DNA of 64,000 nucleotides, taken from NCBI RefSeq assembly GCF_000718635.1, contig NZ_JOBF01000003.1, positions 248,001 through 312,000 of the forward strand, read 5' to 3'. A program made the translations under genes and the position numbers. Origin of the DNA: Streptomyces varsoviensis (GTDB lineage Bacteria; Actinomycetota; Actinomycetes; Streptomycetales; Streptomycetaceae). This document shows positions 32,887 through 44,075 of this stretch, piece by piece. Positions within the stretch are counted from its first letter, which is position 1; every line of letters begins with the position of its first letter. A model generated the notes under the pieces. That model was not told where the DNA came from and searched no databases. It was given only the letters and a program-made list of their open reading frames with translations.

Positions 32887-34706
32887 GCGCGGCGATCCGC
32901 TTCGAGCAGGTGTCGGTCACGTACGAGAACGCGACCGGGCCCGCGATTCGCGGTGTGGACCTGGCCGTGCCCGAGGGGGAGCTGGCGTTGCTGGTGGGGC
33001 CGTCCGGGGTGGGCAAGTCGACCATGCTGGGGGCGGTGAGCGGGCTGGTGCCGCACTTCACCGGCGGGACCCTGCACGGCCGCGTCACCGTGGCGGGGCG
33101 CGACACCCGCACCCACAAGCCGCGCGAACTCGCCGACGTCGTCGGCACCGTCGGCCAGGACCCGCTCTCGCACTTCGTCACCGACACCGTCGAGGACGAG
33201 CTGGCGTACGGCATGGAGTCGCTGGGCCTCGCCCCCGACGTGATGCGCCGCCGCGTCGAGGAGATCCTCGACCTGCTCGGCCTCGCCGAACTGCGCGACC
33301 GGCCCATCGCCGCCCTCTCCGGCGGCCAGCAGCAGCGCGTCGCCATCGGGTCCGTACTGACCACCCACCCCCGGGTGCTCGTGCTCGACGAGCCGACGTC
33401 CGCGCTGGACCCGGCCGCCGCCGAGGAGGTCCTCGCCGTGCTCCAGCGGCTCGTCCACGACCTCGGGACCACCGTCCTGCTGGCCGAGCACCGCCTGGAG
33501 CGGGTCGTGCAGTACGCGGACCAGGTGATCCTCCTCCCCGCCCCCGGCGCGGCACCCGTCGTCGGCGACCCGGCCGAGGTCATGGCCCGCTCGCCGGTCC
33601 GCCCGCCCGTGGTCGACCTCGGCCGCCTCGCCGACTGGTCGCCGCTGCCGCTGTCCGTACGGGACGCCCGCCGCAAGGCCGGGCCGCTGCGCGAACGGCT
33701 CTCCGGCCTCACCCCGCCGGCGCGCCCAGCCGCCGTCCCAGACGGCCCCGGCCCCGGCGAGGCGAGCCGTCACGGCGCCGAAGCGCACCAGGACGACAGC
33801 GCCACGGCCCGCCGTCCGCGCCGTGGCGGGCTGTTCCGCCGGACCGTCAAGGCGAAGGCCATCGAGCCGAGGACCGTCAAGGCGCAGACCGCCAAGACCC
33901 AGACCGTCAAGGCGAAGGCCGCCAAGACCCAGGCCGCCGATGTCGCGCCGCCCGCCGCCGTCTCCGGGCTCGCCGTGCGCCGGGGCCGCGTCGAGGCGCT
34001 CAGCGGCGTCGGGCTGACCGTACGGTCCGGGGAGGCCGTCGCGCTGATGGGCCGCAACGGCGCGGGCAAGTCCACCCTGCTGCGCACCCTCGTCGGCATG
34101 CACGAACCGGCGAGCGGCACCGTGCGCGTCGGCGGGCTCGTACCGCACCGCACCGGCCCGCGCGACCTGCTGCGGCACGTCGGACTCGTACCGCAGGAAC
34201 CCCGCGACCTGCTGTACGCGAACACGGTCCGCGCCGAGTGCGAGGCCGCCGACCTGGACGCGGGCGCGGCCCCCGGCGCCTGCCGGGCGCTGGTCGCCGA
34301 ACTGCTCCCCGACGTGGCGGACGCCACGCACCCCCGCGACCTGTCCGAGGGCCAGCGGCTCGCGCTGGCGCTGGCGATCGTCCTCACCGCCCGCCCGCCG
34401 CTGATCCTCCTGGACGAGCCGACGCGCGGCCTCGACTACGCGGCCAAGGCCCGCCTGGTGGAGATCCTGCGCGCCCTGGCGGCGGACGGCCACGCCATCG
34501 TGCTGGCCACCCACGATGTGGAACTGGCCGCCGAGCTGGCCCACCGGGTGGTGATCCTCGCCGACGGCGAGATCGTCGCGGACGGCCCCACGGCCGAGGT
34601 CGTCGTCTCCTCCCCCGCCTTCGCGCCGCAGGTCTCGAAGGTCCTCGCGCCGCTGCCCTGGCTGACGGTTCCGCAGGTACGCGCCGTACTGGAGCCGACG
34701 GCATGA
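32883..34706 (+). CDS. Fused double ATP-binding ECF transporter protein (EcfA-A')
   Basis: The protein has 607 aa; GTG 32883 overlaps the T-component stop by 4 bases and has AAGGAGA upstream. It holds two ABC ATPase domains in one chain. Domain 1 (about 1-235) has GPSGVGKST, LSGGQQQRVAIG and VLVLDEPTSALD. Domain 2 (about 360-590) has GRNGAGKST, LSEGQRLALALA, ILLDEPTRGLD and a switch His in ATHDVE. The second signature lacks one Gly (LSEGQ). The linker contains a TVKAKA/TAKTQ repeat (about 320-350). It powers the ECF importer. Confidence 0.9.
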   Translation: MSAAIRFEQVSVTYENATGPAIRGVDLAVPEGELALLVGPSGVGKSTMLGAVSGLVPHFTGGTLHGRVTVAGRDTRTHKPRELADVVGTVGQDPLSHFVTDTVEDELAYGMESLGLAPDVMRRRVEEILDLLGLAELRDRPIAALSGGQQQRVAIGSVLTTHPRVLVLDEPTSALDPAAAEEVLAVLQRLVHDLGTTVLLAEHRLERVVQYADQVILLPAPGAAPVVGDPAEVMARSPVRPPVVDLGRLADWSPLPLSVRDARRKAGPLRERLSGLTPPARPAAVPDGPGPGEASRHGAEAHQDDSATARRPRRGGLFRRTVKAKAIEPRTVKAQTAKTQTVKAKAAKTQAADVAPPAAVSGLAVRRGRVEALSGVGLTVRSGEAVALMGRNGAGKSTLLRTLVGMHEPASGTVRVGGLVPHRTGPRDLLRHVGLVPQEPRDLLYANTVRAECEAADLDAGAAPGACRALVAELLPDVADATHPRDLSEGQRLALALAIVLTARPPLILLDEPTRGLDYAAKARLVEILRALAADGHAIVLATHDVELAAELAHRVVILADGEIVADGPTAEVVVSSPAFAPQVSKVLAPLPWLTVPQVRAVLEPTA

Positions 34707-35572
34707 ACACCTCCCGAGCCTTCGGGGCGACCGAGACCGCCGGAACGGCCAGGGCCGCCGACCGGCAGGCGAAGGCGATCCGCCTCGGCCCCCGCTCCGT
34801 GGCCGCCCTCGTCCTGATCTCCGTGATCGGCGTGGCCGCCTTCGGCTGGCCGCTGCTCGCTGACTCCGCCTCCGGCCTCGCGCACTCCAAGGACGCGCCG
34901 TGGCTGTTCGCCGCGCTGCTCCCGCTGCTGCTGGCCGTCGTCGTGGCGACGATCGCCGACACCGGCCTCGACGCCAAGGCCATCGCCATGCTCGGCGTCC
35001 TGGCGGCGGCGGGCGCGGCCCTGCGCCCGCTGGGCGCGGGCACGGCCGGCATCGAGCCGATGTTCTTCCTGATGGTGCTGTCCGGGCGGGTGCTCGGCCC
35101 CGGCTTCGGCTTCGTGCTGGGCGCGGTGTCGATGTTCGCGTCCGCGCTGCTGACGGGCGGCGTCGGACCGTGGATGCCGTTCCAGATGCTGTCGATGGGG
35201 TGGGTGTCGATGGGCGCGGGGCTGCTGCCGGGCCCCGACCGGATGCGCGGCCGCCGCGAACTGGCGATGCTCGCGGCGTACGGGGCCGTGGCCTCCCTCC
35301 TCTACGGCACGGTCATGAACCTCCAGGGCTGGCCCTACATCGGCGGCCTCACCTCGGGCGTCTCCTTCGTGCCGGGCGATCCCCTCCCCGACAACCTCGC
35401 CCGCTTCATCGCCTACTGCCTCGCCACCTCCCTCGGCTGGGACCTCCCCCGCGCCGTCGTCACCATCACCCTGACGCTGGCCCTCGGCCCCACGCTCCTG
35501 AAAGCCCTACGCCGAGCCACCCGCCGCGCGGCCTTCGACACCCCAGTCGAATTCACCGACCCCACCCCTTAG
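34703..35572 (+). CDS. ECF transporter S component (substrate-binding membrane protein)
   Basis: The protein has 289 aa; ATG 34703 overlaps the ATPase stop by 4 bases. Six or more membrane helices follow a short cytoplasmic N-terminus: SVAALVLISVIGVAAFGWPLL, LFAALLPLLLAVVVATIADT, FFLMVLSGRVLGPGFGFVLGA. The sequence PWMPFQMLSMGWVSMGAGLLPG is an ECF-S signature region. As the specificity subunit it decides the substrate; the riboswitch predicts cobalamin or a precursor. It is the last gene of the five-gene operon. Confidence 0.85.
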   Translation: MNTSRAFGATETAGTARAADRQAKAIRLGPRSVAALVLISVIGVAAFGWPLLADSASGLAHSKDAPWLFAALLPLLLAVVVATIADTGLDAKAIAMLGVLAAAGAALRPLGAGTAGIEPMFFLMVLSGRVLGPGFGFVLGAVSMFASALLTGGVGPWMPFQMLSMGWVSMGAGLLPGPDRMRGRRELAMLAAYGAVASLLYGTVMNLQGWPYIGGLTSGVSFVPGDPLPDNLARFIAYCLATSLGWDLPRAVVTITLTLALGPTLLKALRRATRRAAFDTPVEFTDPTP

Positions 35573-35641
35573 GGGCGCGGGGAACTGCGCGATCAACCAC
35601 AACCCACCCGCAGACGACAACACCCAGGCCCCAGAAAAGCG

Positions 35642-36154
35642 TCAGCGCCACCGGCACGGACGCGGTTCCGGTTCCTGCCAGCGCCGCAGCACGGCGGCGA
35701 GGCTGCGTACCGTACGCGCGGGGTTGCGCAGTTCGCGGGCGAGTTCGGCGACGGCGGCGCGGCCGGGCGTCCGTACGGGACCGGACTCGCTGAGGTAGCG
35801 CACGGCGCAGGCGGCGGCGACGGTGGTGTTGGCGCGCTCCAGCCAGTCCAGGCTGAGCGCGTGTGCGAGGGCGGCGGCGCGCTCGGCGGCGCTGTCGTAG
35901 ACGGGGCGGCCCAGCAGCCCCGCCCGGTGCCGCTCCACGGCGGCGATGCCGACGCCGAAGTCGGCGGTGGCCCGCCCCAGCCCGTACGCCCCGGCGTCCT
36001 CGGCGGTCTCCAGCACCCACACGAGATCGATCTCGGGCCCGACCGGGCTCCCGACCCTGCCGGTACCCGATGCGGGATCGGCACCGGCATCGGCATCGGC
36101 CCCCGTACCGGCGTCAGCGCCCCCGTCAGCCCGAGACAGCACGCCGCGCCTCAC
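35642..36154 (-). CDS. Fic-family toxin-like protein of a toxin-antitoxin pair
   Basis: The protein has 170 aa from GTG 36154, inside the last 29 bases of the antitoxin gene. The first ~40 residues are a Gly/Ala/Asp-rich tail. From EIDLVWVLETAED on it matches short Streptomyces proteins annotated as Fic-family toxin components: AAVERHRAGLLGRPVYDSAAERAAAL and WLERANTTVAAACAVRYL. The canonical Fic motif HPFxxGNG is not present (the equivalent region reads LERANTTVAA), so AMPylation activity is doubtful. The pairing with an RHH protein supports the toxin-antitoxin call. Confidence 0.6.
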   Translation of the reverse strand: MRRGVLSRADGGADAGTGADADAGADPASGTGRVGSPVGPEIDLVWVLETAEDAGAYGLGRATADFGVGIAAVERHRAGLLGRPVYDSAAERAAALAHALSLDWLERANTTVAAACAVRYLSESGPVRTPGRAAVAELARELRNPARTVRSLAAVLRRWQEPEPRPCRWR

Positions 36155-36374
36155 CGTTCGCCCGTGCCGCCTCGGCCTCGATGAACTCGCCCCACTCCGC
36201 GATGAATCGCCCGGCGGCCCGCCGCGACGCGGCGCGCTTGGTGTCGGTGTCGGCGTTGATCAGCCGCTCGATGTACTCGTTGAGGCTGATCCGCTGGTCC
36301 GTGGCCGCGCGCCGGGCCGCCTCGGCGGCCTCCTGCGACAGCCGGACGTTGAACTGCGTCTTGGTGGCTCCCAT
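36126..36374 (-). CDS. Ribbon-helix-helix antitoxin-like protein
   Basis: The protein has 82 aa from ATG 36374. The N-terminus QFNVRLSQEAAEAARRAATDQRISLNEYIERLI is a classical RHH (Arc/HicB-type) fold: a beta strand, two helices and the conserved SLNEYI. An Ala/Glu-rich C-terminal helix would bind the toxin. It overlaps the Fic-like gene by 29 bases, typical of coupled antitoxin-first modules. It probably autoregulates the pair. Confidence 0.78.
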   Translation of the reverse strand: MGATKTQFNVRLSQEAAEAARRAATDQRISLNEYIERLINADTDTKRAASRRAAGRFIAEWGEFIEAEAARANGEARRAVSG

Positions 36375-36486
36375 GCGGGGAAGCTAGCCGGGCCTAGCGA
36401 CGGCCCACCAGCCTTGGCCAGTGCCTGCCGTACGGCGACGGCGGCCGCGCCACGCCTACCCCGGCCGGCTCTCCTGCCCAACAGGG

Positions 36487-37065
36487 TCAGCCCTCCGACC
36501 CGCCGACCATCTCGATGGGAAACATCAGCTCCGGCCGGTCCCACAGCACCGCCGGCGGGTTCGCGGGGATCATCCCGAGCGGTCGCGCGCCCATGCTGCG
36601 GTAGAAGCCTTCGGCGGGCGGGTGCGAGACCACCCGGACGCGGTCCAGCCCGGCGGCGCGCGCCTCGGCGGTCATGTGCGCGATGAGGAGCCGGCCGATG
36701 CCGCGCCCCTGCGCCGCGTCGGACACGAACATCAGGTCCAGCTCCGGCGGCTCGACGACCAGCGCGTAGAAGCCGAGCACAGCGCCCGCGCCCCCGGCAC
36801 CACCGCCGCCACCCCCGTCGGCAAGACCGCCACCAGTCACACCACCGCCATCACCATCGACCGCCACAAAGACCCGATGCGCCTCGATGTAGTCCGGCCC
36901 CACGGTGTACCCGGCCACCATGGCCGCGTACTGCCCCTGGTACGCGGCCGAGTTCCGTACGAGCCCGGTGAGCCGCTTCGCGTCTCTGGCGGCGGCCCGG
37001 CGCACCGTCGCCGTCGCGGGGGCCCCGGCTGCTCGCCGTACGCCGCCGGTAATCAGTGAAGACAT
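36487..37065 (-). CDS. GNAT-family N-acetyltransferase
   Basis: The protein has 192 aa; ATG 37065 is used because it begins at the domain boundary. The GNAT fold is visible from VRRAAARDAKRLTGLVRN through FYALVVEPPELDLMFVSDAAQGRGIGRLL, whose QGRGIGRLL loop binds acetyl-CoA, to VSHPPAEGFYRSMGARPLG. An unusual poly-Gly segment (GGGVTGGGLADGGGGGGAGG) interrupts the fold before beta-4. The substrate is unknown. It is divergent from the transglycosylase gene. Confidence 0.85.
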   Translation of the reverse strand: MSSLITGGVRRAAGAPATATVRRAAARDAKRLTGLVRNSAAYQGQYAAMVAGYTVGPDYIEAHRVFVAVDGDGGGVTGGGLADGGGGGGAGGAGAVLGFYALVVEPPELDLMFVSDAAQGRGIGRLLIAHMTAEARAAGLDRVRVVSHPPAEGFYRSMGARPLGMIPANPPAVLWDRPELMFPIEMVGGSEG

Positions 37066-37376
37066 GGAACGAGTATTACCCACCCGGCTCGCGAGGCGGC
37101 CGAAAAGTGAGCCCACGCACAGGGACCTTGGTCACCTACGACCACCCCTCGTACGGCCGTACCCGCCCCCACCTCCGCCGAGAAACCTGCCCCGACCTGC
37201 GGCGATACGGCCCCGCGCCGGGCCAGGACCTTCCGCCCGACGCGCGAGTTCCACTAGTAAGAGGGGGCATTGCGGACATATCTGGTGGGATGCACTGTCG
37301 GTGGAGTCGCCGGAGCGCAGGACGGTCCGGCCACGCCCATCGCTCTTCCCCTGCCCCCGACGGAAGGCTCCGCACC
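37066..37376. other. Divergent promoter region, no gene seen
   Basis: A 311-base gap between the leftward GNAT gene and the rightward transglycosylase gene. Around 37255-37320 the base composition falls, the likeliest promoter area for the exported protein. No riboswitch signature was found, although related Rpf genes in Streptomyces often have a c-di-AMP riboswitch. Confidence 0.4.
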
Positions 37377-37829
37377 GTGACGTCCCGCACCATCAGCCGC
37401 TTCATCCCCCGCACGAAGACCGCCGCCGCTGCCGCCACCGTGGCGGCCGGCGCCGCCGGCGCCGTCTTCGCCGCCGTCCCGGCCCAGGCCGCGACCCCGG
37501 CCCAGGCCGCCGCCCCGAAGGCTCCCGCGAGCGCCACCGCCGACAGCGGCCCGCAGGCCGCCGCGCACAAGCTGATCCCGGACGCCGCGCAGTACCAGTG
37601 CTTCAGCAAGATCGTCGAGCACGAGAGCGGCTGGAACCCCACCGCGTCCAACGCCAGCGGCGCGTACGGCCTCGTGCAGGCCCTGCCCGCGTCGAAGATG
37701 GCGTCGGCCGGCGCGGACTACAAGACCAACCCGGAGACCCAGATCAAGTGGGGCCTGGAGTACATGAACTCCACGTACGGCAGCCCGTGCGCCGCCTGGT
37801 CCTTCTGGCAGTCCCACAACTGGTACTGA
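37377..37829 (+). CDS. Secreted SLT/lysozyme-like transglycosylase
   Basis: The protein has 150 aa from GTG 37377 (GGAAGG upstream). The signal peptide runs to about AQA-AT (residue 39), then an Ala-rich linker. The C-terminal catalytic region (about 70-150) reads YQCFSKIVEHESGWNPTASNASGAYGLVQALP, with the catalytic Glu of the lysozyme-like fold (IVEHESGW) and the GAYGLVQ turn. It ends with CAAWSFWQSHNWY. This is the short actinobacterial transglycosylase family related to the aggregation-promoting-factor C-domain. It should cut peptidoglycan glycan strands outside the cell. Confidence 0.88.
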   Translation: MTSRTISRFIPRTKTAAAAATVAAGAAGAVFAAVPAQAATPAQAAAPKAPASATADSGPQAAAHKLIPDAAQYQCFSKIVEHESGWNPTASNASGAYGLVQALPASKMASAGADYKTNPETQIKWGLEYMNSTYGSPCAAWSFWQSHNWY

Positions 37830-37900
37830 CCCGGGCGACCGGCACTGAGTCAGGCGACTGATACTGAGCCGGGCGGCACCCCAGCACCACGACCCCCACC

Positions 37901-37937
37901 ACCGAGGGGCCGACGTCACCGACGCCGGCCCCTCGGT
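37901..37937. terminator. Bidirectional hairpin terminator between transglycosylase and thiolase genes
   Basis: A perfect 12-bp stem, ACCGAGGGGCCG / CGGCCCCTCGGT, lies in the convergent gap. Its right arm is partly duplicated once more downstream (around 37943-37967), giving a GTCACCGACGCCGGCCCCTC direct repeat. Confidence 0.75.
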
Positions 37938-37983
37938 GTGCGCGTCACCGACGCCGGCCCCTCAGCGTGTGCGTCCGCGAGGC

Positions 37984-39321
<1,338 letters not shown>

Positions 39322-39324
39322 CTA

Positions 39325-39338
39325 TAGAACTCGTTACT
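39325..39338 (+). promoter_or_regulatory. KstR-like operator before the CYP125-like gene
   Basis: TAGAACTCGTTACT keeps the AAC-NN-GTT core and first T of the KstR consensus; only the last base differs. It lies 46 bases before the P450 start codon. Confidence 0.55.
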
Positions 39339-39383
39339 ACCTTCAGGCCAACTTCTGATGGGCCGTCAGACCTGGAGTGGCCG

Positions 39384-40676
39384 ATGTCCTGCCCAGTACA
39401 TTCCGAAGGACCGCCCGACGGACTCCCCGAAGGAACCCCGCACGGAGGGCCCCACGGACTCCCCGAAGGCTTCGACTTCACCGACCCCGACCTGTACCAC
39501 CAGCGGGTCCCCCTCCCGGAGTTCGCGCGGCTGCGGGAGACCGCCCCGGTCTGGTGGAACGCCCAGCCGCGCGGCATCGCCGGCTTCGACGACGAGGGGT
39601 ACTGGGTCGTCACCCGGCACGCCGACGTCAAGGAGGTCTCCACCAAGCCGGAGACCTACTCGGCCGGCCTCAACACCTCGATCATCCGCTTCAACCAGCA
39701 CATCCAGCGCGAACAGATCGACGTGCAGAAGCTCATCATGCTCAACATGGACCCGCCCGAACACACCCGCGTCCGCCAGATCGTGCAGCGCGGCTTCACC
39801 CCGCGCGCGATCCGGGCGCTCGAAGCCGCCCTCCGCGACCGGGCCGGCAAGATCGTGGCGGCGGCGAAGGAGAGCGGGCGCGGCGACTTCGTCACCGACA
39901 TCGCCTGCGAACTGCCGCTTCAGGCCATCGCCGAACTCATCGGCGTACCGCAGGAGGAGCGGGCCAGGATCTTCGACTGGTCCAACAAGATGATCGCGTA
40001 CGACGACCCCGAACTGGCCATCACCGAAGAGGTCGGCACCAACGCGGCCATGGAACTCATCTCCTACGCGATGAACCTCTCCGCCGCCCGCAAGGAGTGC
40101 CCGGCCAAGGACATCGTCAGCCAGCTCGTGGCCGCCGAGGACCAGGGCAACCTCGGCTCGGACGAGTTCGGCTTCTTCGTCCTGCTGCTGGCCGTCGCGG
40201 GCAACGAGACCACGCGCAACGCCATCTCGCACGGCATGCACGCCTTCCTCACCCACCCCGAGCAGTGGGAACTCTACAAACGGGAGCGCCCGTCGACGGC
40301 AGCCGAGGAGATCGTACGGTGGGCGACCCCGGTCATCTCCTTCCAGCGCACCGCCACCCACGACACGGAACTGGGCGGAGCGCAGATCAAGAAGGGCCAG
40401 CGCGTGGGCATCTTCTACGCCTCCGCCAACAACGACCCCGAGGTCTTCGACCACCCGGAACTCTTCGACATCACCCGCGACCCCAACCCCCACCTGGGCT
40501 TCGGAGGCGGCGGCCCGCACTTCTGCCTCGGCAAGTCCCTCGCGGTCCTGGAGATCGACCTCATCTTCAACGCCATCGCCGACGCCCTCCCCGACATCCG
40601 CCTGACGGCGGCCCCGAGGCGGCTGCGATCGGCGTGGCTGAACGGCATCAAGGAGATGGGGGTGGCTTACGGGTAG
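39384..40676 (+). CDS. cyp125: CYP125-like steroid C26/C27-monooxygenase (cytochrome P450)
   Basis: The protein has 430 aa from ATG 39384 (GGAG upstream). P450 motifs: I-helix LLLAVAGNETTRN, ExxR in AAEEIVRW, and heme loop HLGFGGGGPHFCLGK with ligand C381. Family-specific blocks MLNMDPPEHTRVRQIV, CELPLQAIAELIGVPQEER and FGFFVLLLAVAGNETTRN closely match mycobacterial CYP125, which oxidises the terminal methyl of the sterol side chain to start its degradation. The first 28 residues contain a repeated GLPEG-P-HGGPHGLPEG segment not found in that enzyme. Redox partners are not adjacent; a ferredoxin lies at 23.5 kb. Confidence 0.88.
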   Translation: MSCPVHSEGPPDGLPEGTPHGGPHGLPEGFDFTDPDLYHQRVPLPEFARLRETAPVWWNAQPRGIAGFDDEGYWVVTRHADVKEVSTKPETYSAGLNTSIIRFNQHIQREQIDVQKLIMLNMDPPEHTRVRQIVQRGFTPRAIRALEAALRDRAGKIVAAAKESGRGDFVTDIACELPLQAIAELIGVPQEERARIFDWSNKMIAYDDPELAITEEVGTNAAMELISYAMNLSAARKECPAKDIVSQLVAAEDQGNLGSDEFGFFVLLLAVAGNETTRNAISHGMHAFLTHPEQWELYKRERPSTAAEEIVRWATPVISFQRTATHDTELGGAQIKKGQRVGIFYASANNDPEVFDHPELFDITRDPNPHLGFGGGGPHFCLGKSLAVLEIDLIFNAIADALPDIRLTAAPRRLRSAWLNGIKEMGVAYG

Positions 40677-40705
40677 GGGGGCGAGGGGAGTGGGTGGTGG
40701 TGTTT

Positions 40706-40815
40706 CTCGGTGGGGCGGTATTGCTCGGTGGGGGCGGCATTGCTCGGTGGGGGCGGTATTGCTCGGTGGGGGCGGTATTGCTCGGTGGGGCGGTATTGCT
40801 CGGTGGGGCGGTATT
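40706..40815. repeat. 18-19-bp tandem repeat CTCGGTGGGG(G)CGGTATTG
   Basis: Six head-to-tail copies begin at 40706, 40724, 40743, 40762, 40781 and 40799. A reversed single unit recurs at 41551-41564 at the far end of the inverted repeat next door. Confidence 0.85.
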
Positions 40816-41564
40816 CGGTGTGGGTGGGTGCGGCTTTCGTCTCGGACCCTCCGGGTCCAAGGCGCCGGCAGCGGGAGGGAGGGGGTGCGGGCTGGTGTTG
40901 TCGCGCTGCCCGCCGCTCGGTACGTGGCCGGGGTCAGAACTGGCTCCGCTGCGCTCCGCCGCTAGCTGCTGCCGCGATGTGGCCGGGCCCGGCCAGTCGG
41001 ACGCGGGTTTCACCTCGGGCCCGCTGGCCCCAGAAGGCACGCAGTGGACGGCTCCGCTGCGCTGCGCCGCTGGTGGCTGGCGAGTTGGGCCTATTACCCG
41101 CAGGTAGAGTTGGGTTGCCGCCCGGCAAAAGCCCCATTACGGACGCGAAACTGGGCGGCAACCCCACCCTGTTGAACGGTGAACCTGTCATAGCGGGCAT
41201 AACGGGCACGCCAGCCCTCAAAGTGGGGTTTCCCCAGCCTCACCCCCCTCCCCTACGGGCGGAAACCCTCCCCCGAACCGTCTGCACCCCCAGGCGCAGC
41301 GCAGCGCGCCCTCCGCTCCCCTGCGCTCCGGCCGCCGTGGGCCGCAGGCCCGAAACGCGCCCGCACCCGAAGAACCCGCCCCCGCCACATCGCGGCAGCA
41401 GCCAGCGGCGGAGCGCAGCGGAGCCAGCTTTGACCTCAGGCACCCTCCGGCCCGCAGGCAGCACGACGACAGCAGCACCACCCCCTCCCCTCCCGCTGCC
41501 AGCGCCTTGGACCCGGAGGGTCCGAGACGAAAGCCGCACCCGGCCGGGCGCAATACCGCCCCAC
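40781..41564. repeat. Long imperfect inverted repeat in a 1.1-kb gene-free region
   Basis: The arm at about 40781-40983 pairs with about 41384-41564. Examples: GGCTTTCGTCTCGGACCCTC against GAGGGTCCGAGACGAAAGCC, and TGGCTCCGCTGCGCTCCGCC against GGCGGAGCGCAGCGGAGCCA. A perfect internal 12-bp hairpin, GGGTTGCCGCCC (41112-41123) / GGGCGGCAACCC (41153-41164), lies in the loop. No credible gene is present between 40677 and 41793. Confidence 0.8.
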
Positions 41565-41793
41565 AGACCTCCCCGCCCAACCGACAACTGCCTTACCCCC
41601 CAACCCAATTAGCTGAGTTCCCGTACCTTGCCAGTGCTCATTGGCGGACTTACTCTCGGGTATACCGCACGGTTGGCATGACCCCTACACCTTGTTCGGC
41701 AGCTCAACCGCATGGTCACCGCACGGTCACGCCACCGCTCCCCCCACGTGATTCGACAGCGCTACGCGACGCTCATCGAAGGGGCAATACGAC

Positions 41794-42404
41794 ATGAAAG
41801 ACGCACACGGCAGACAGGTCACGGGCCGGGTCAGGTGGCGCAGGTTCGCCGTGCTGTCCGTGCCCGGGTTCGCGGCGACGGCGGCGCTCGCCATCGCCCT
41901 CGCCAACGGGGCGCTGGCGGCATCGTTCGCCGTGTCCGGCCAGCAGTTCAAGGTCTCGGCCTCCAGCCTCAAGGGCGACGGCTTCGCCCAGTACGGCGGC
42001 ATCGACACCAACGCCCGCGGCGATCTGCTGCCCGTGGCCGTGACCGCCATCAAGAAGGCCGAGCTGCACAATCTCTGCCAGTCGGTCGTCACCCACCTGC
42101 CCGTCATCGGGGACATCTCCCTGAAGCTCTCCGCCGGTGGCGGCGGCAAGCCCGTCCAGGCCGAGAACCTGTTCGTCGACGCGACCCAGCTCTCGGGCAA
42201 CGCCTCGTTCAACAACATCGAGATCGGCCGCGACGCCTCGACGCTCGACAAGGGCCCGGAGAACGCGCAGGGCCTCCAGGACCTGTTCGCCCAGCAGGCC
42301 GACGACATCGACATCACGAACCTCCACCAGACGGCGTGGGCCACCAACGCCGCGACGTTCAAGCTCACCGGGCTGAGCATGAACGTGTCCAAGGGCAAGA
42401 AGGA

Positions 42405-42414
<10 letters not shown>
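41794..42414 (+). CDS. DUF6230-family exported protein
   Basis: The protein has 206 aa from ATG 41794. One N-terminal hydrophobic helix (FAVLSVPGFAATAALAIALANGALA, residues about 18-42) acts as signal or anchor. The exported part reads SFAVSGQQFKVSASSLKGDGFAQYGG, with HNLCQSVV and a C-terminal Cys (KKECF), typical of DUF6230 proteins of Streptomyces. It precedes a DUF6114 gene, the usual arrangement. The function is unknown; an envelope role is likely from the topology. Confidence 0.82.
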
Positions 42415-43867
<1,453 letters not shown>

Positions 43868-44075
43868 CGACCCGGCCCGTACCGCACCCGGTCGTCACCC
43901 ACGCATCACCCGTACAGCACCCGCACGGCACCCGCATATCGCCCGCGCATCACCCACGGCGCGGCGAACCCGCCGCCCCGGCCCGGCTTGCAGGATTCAA
44001 GTCGCGAACCCACCCCCACCACCCCATCATGGTGTGACGCGACGATCCGAGTCGGGGCGAGCGGGAGGCTGTGCC

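Noticed and set aside
37066..37376. c-di-AMP (ydaO) riboswitch before the transglycosylase gene
   Set aside because: Checked because related cell-wall hydrolase genes have one, but the conserved ydaO motifs are not visible.
40648..41040. Open frames in the foldback region (both strands)
   Set aside because: Translations are repeats such as SNTAPPSNTAPP from the tandem array, with no ribosome site or family match.
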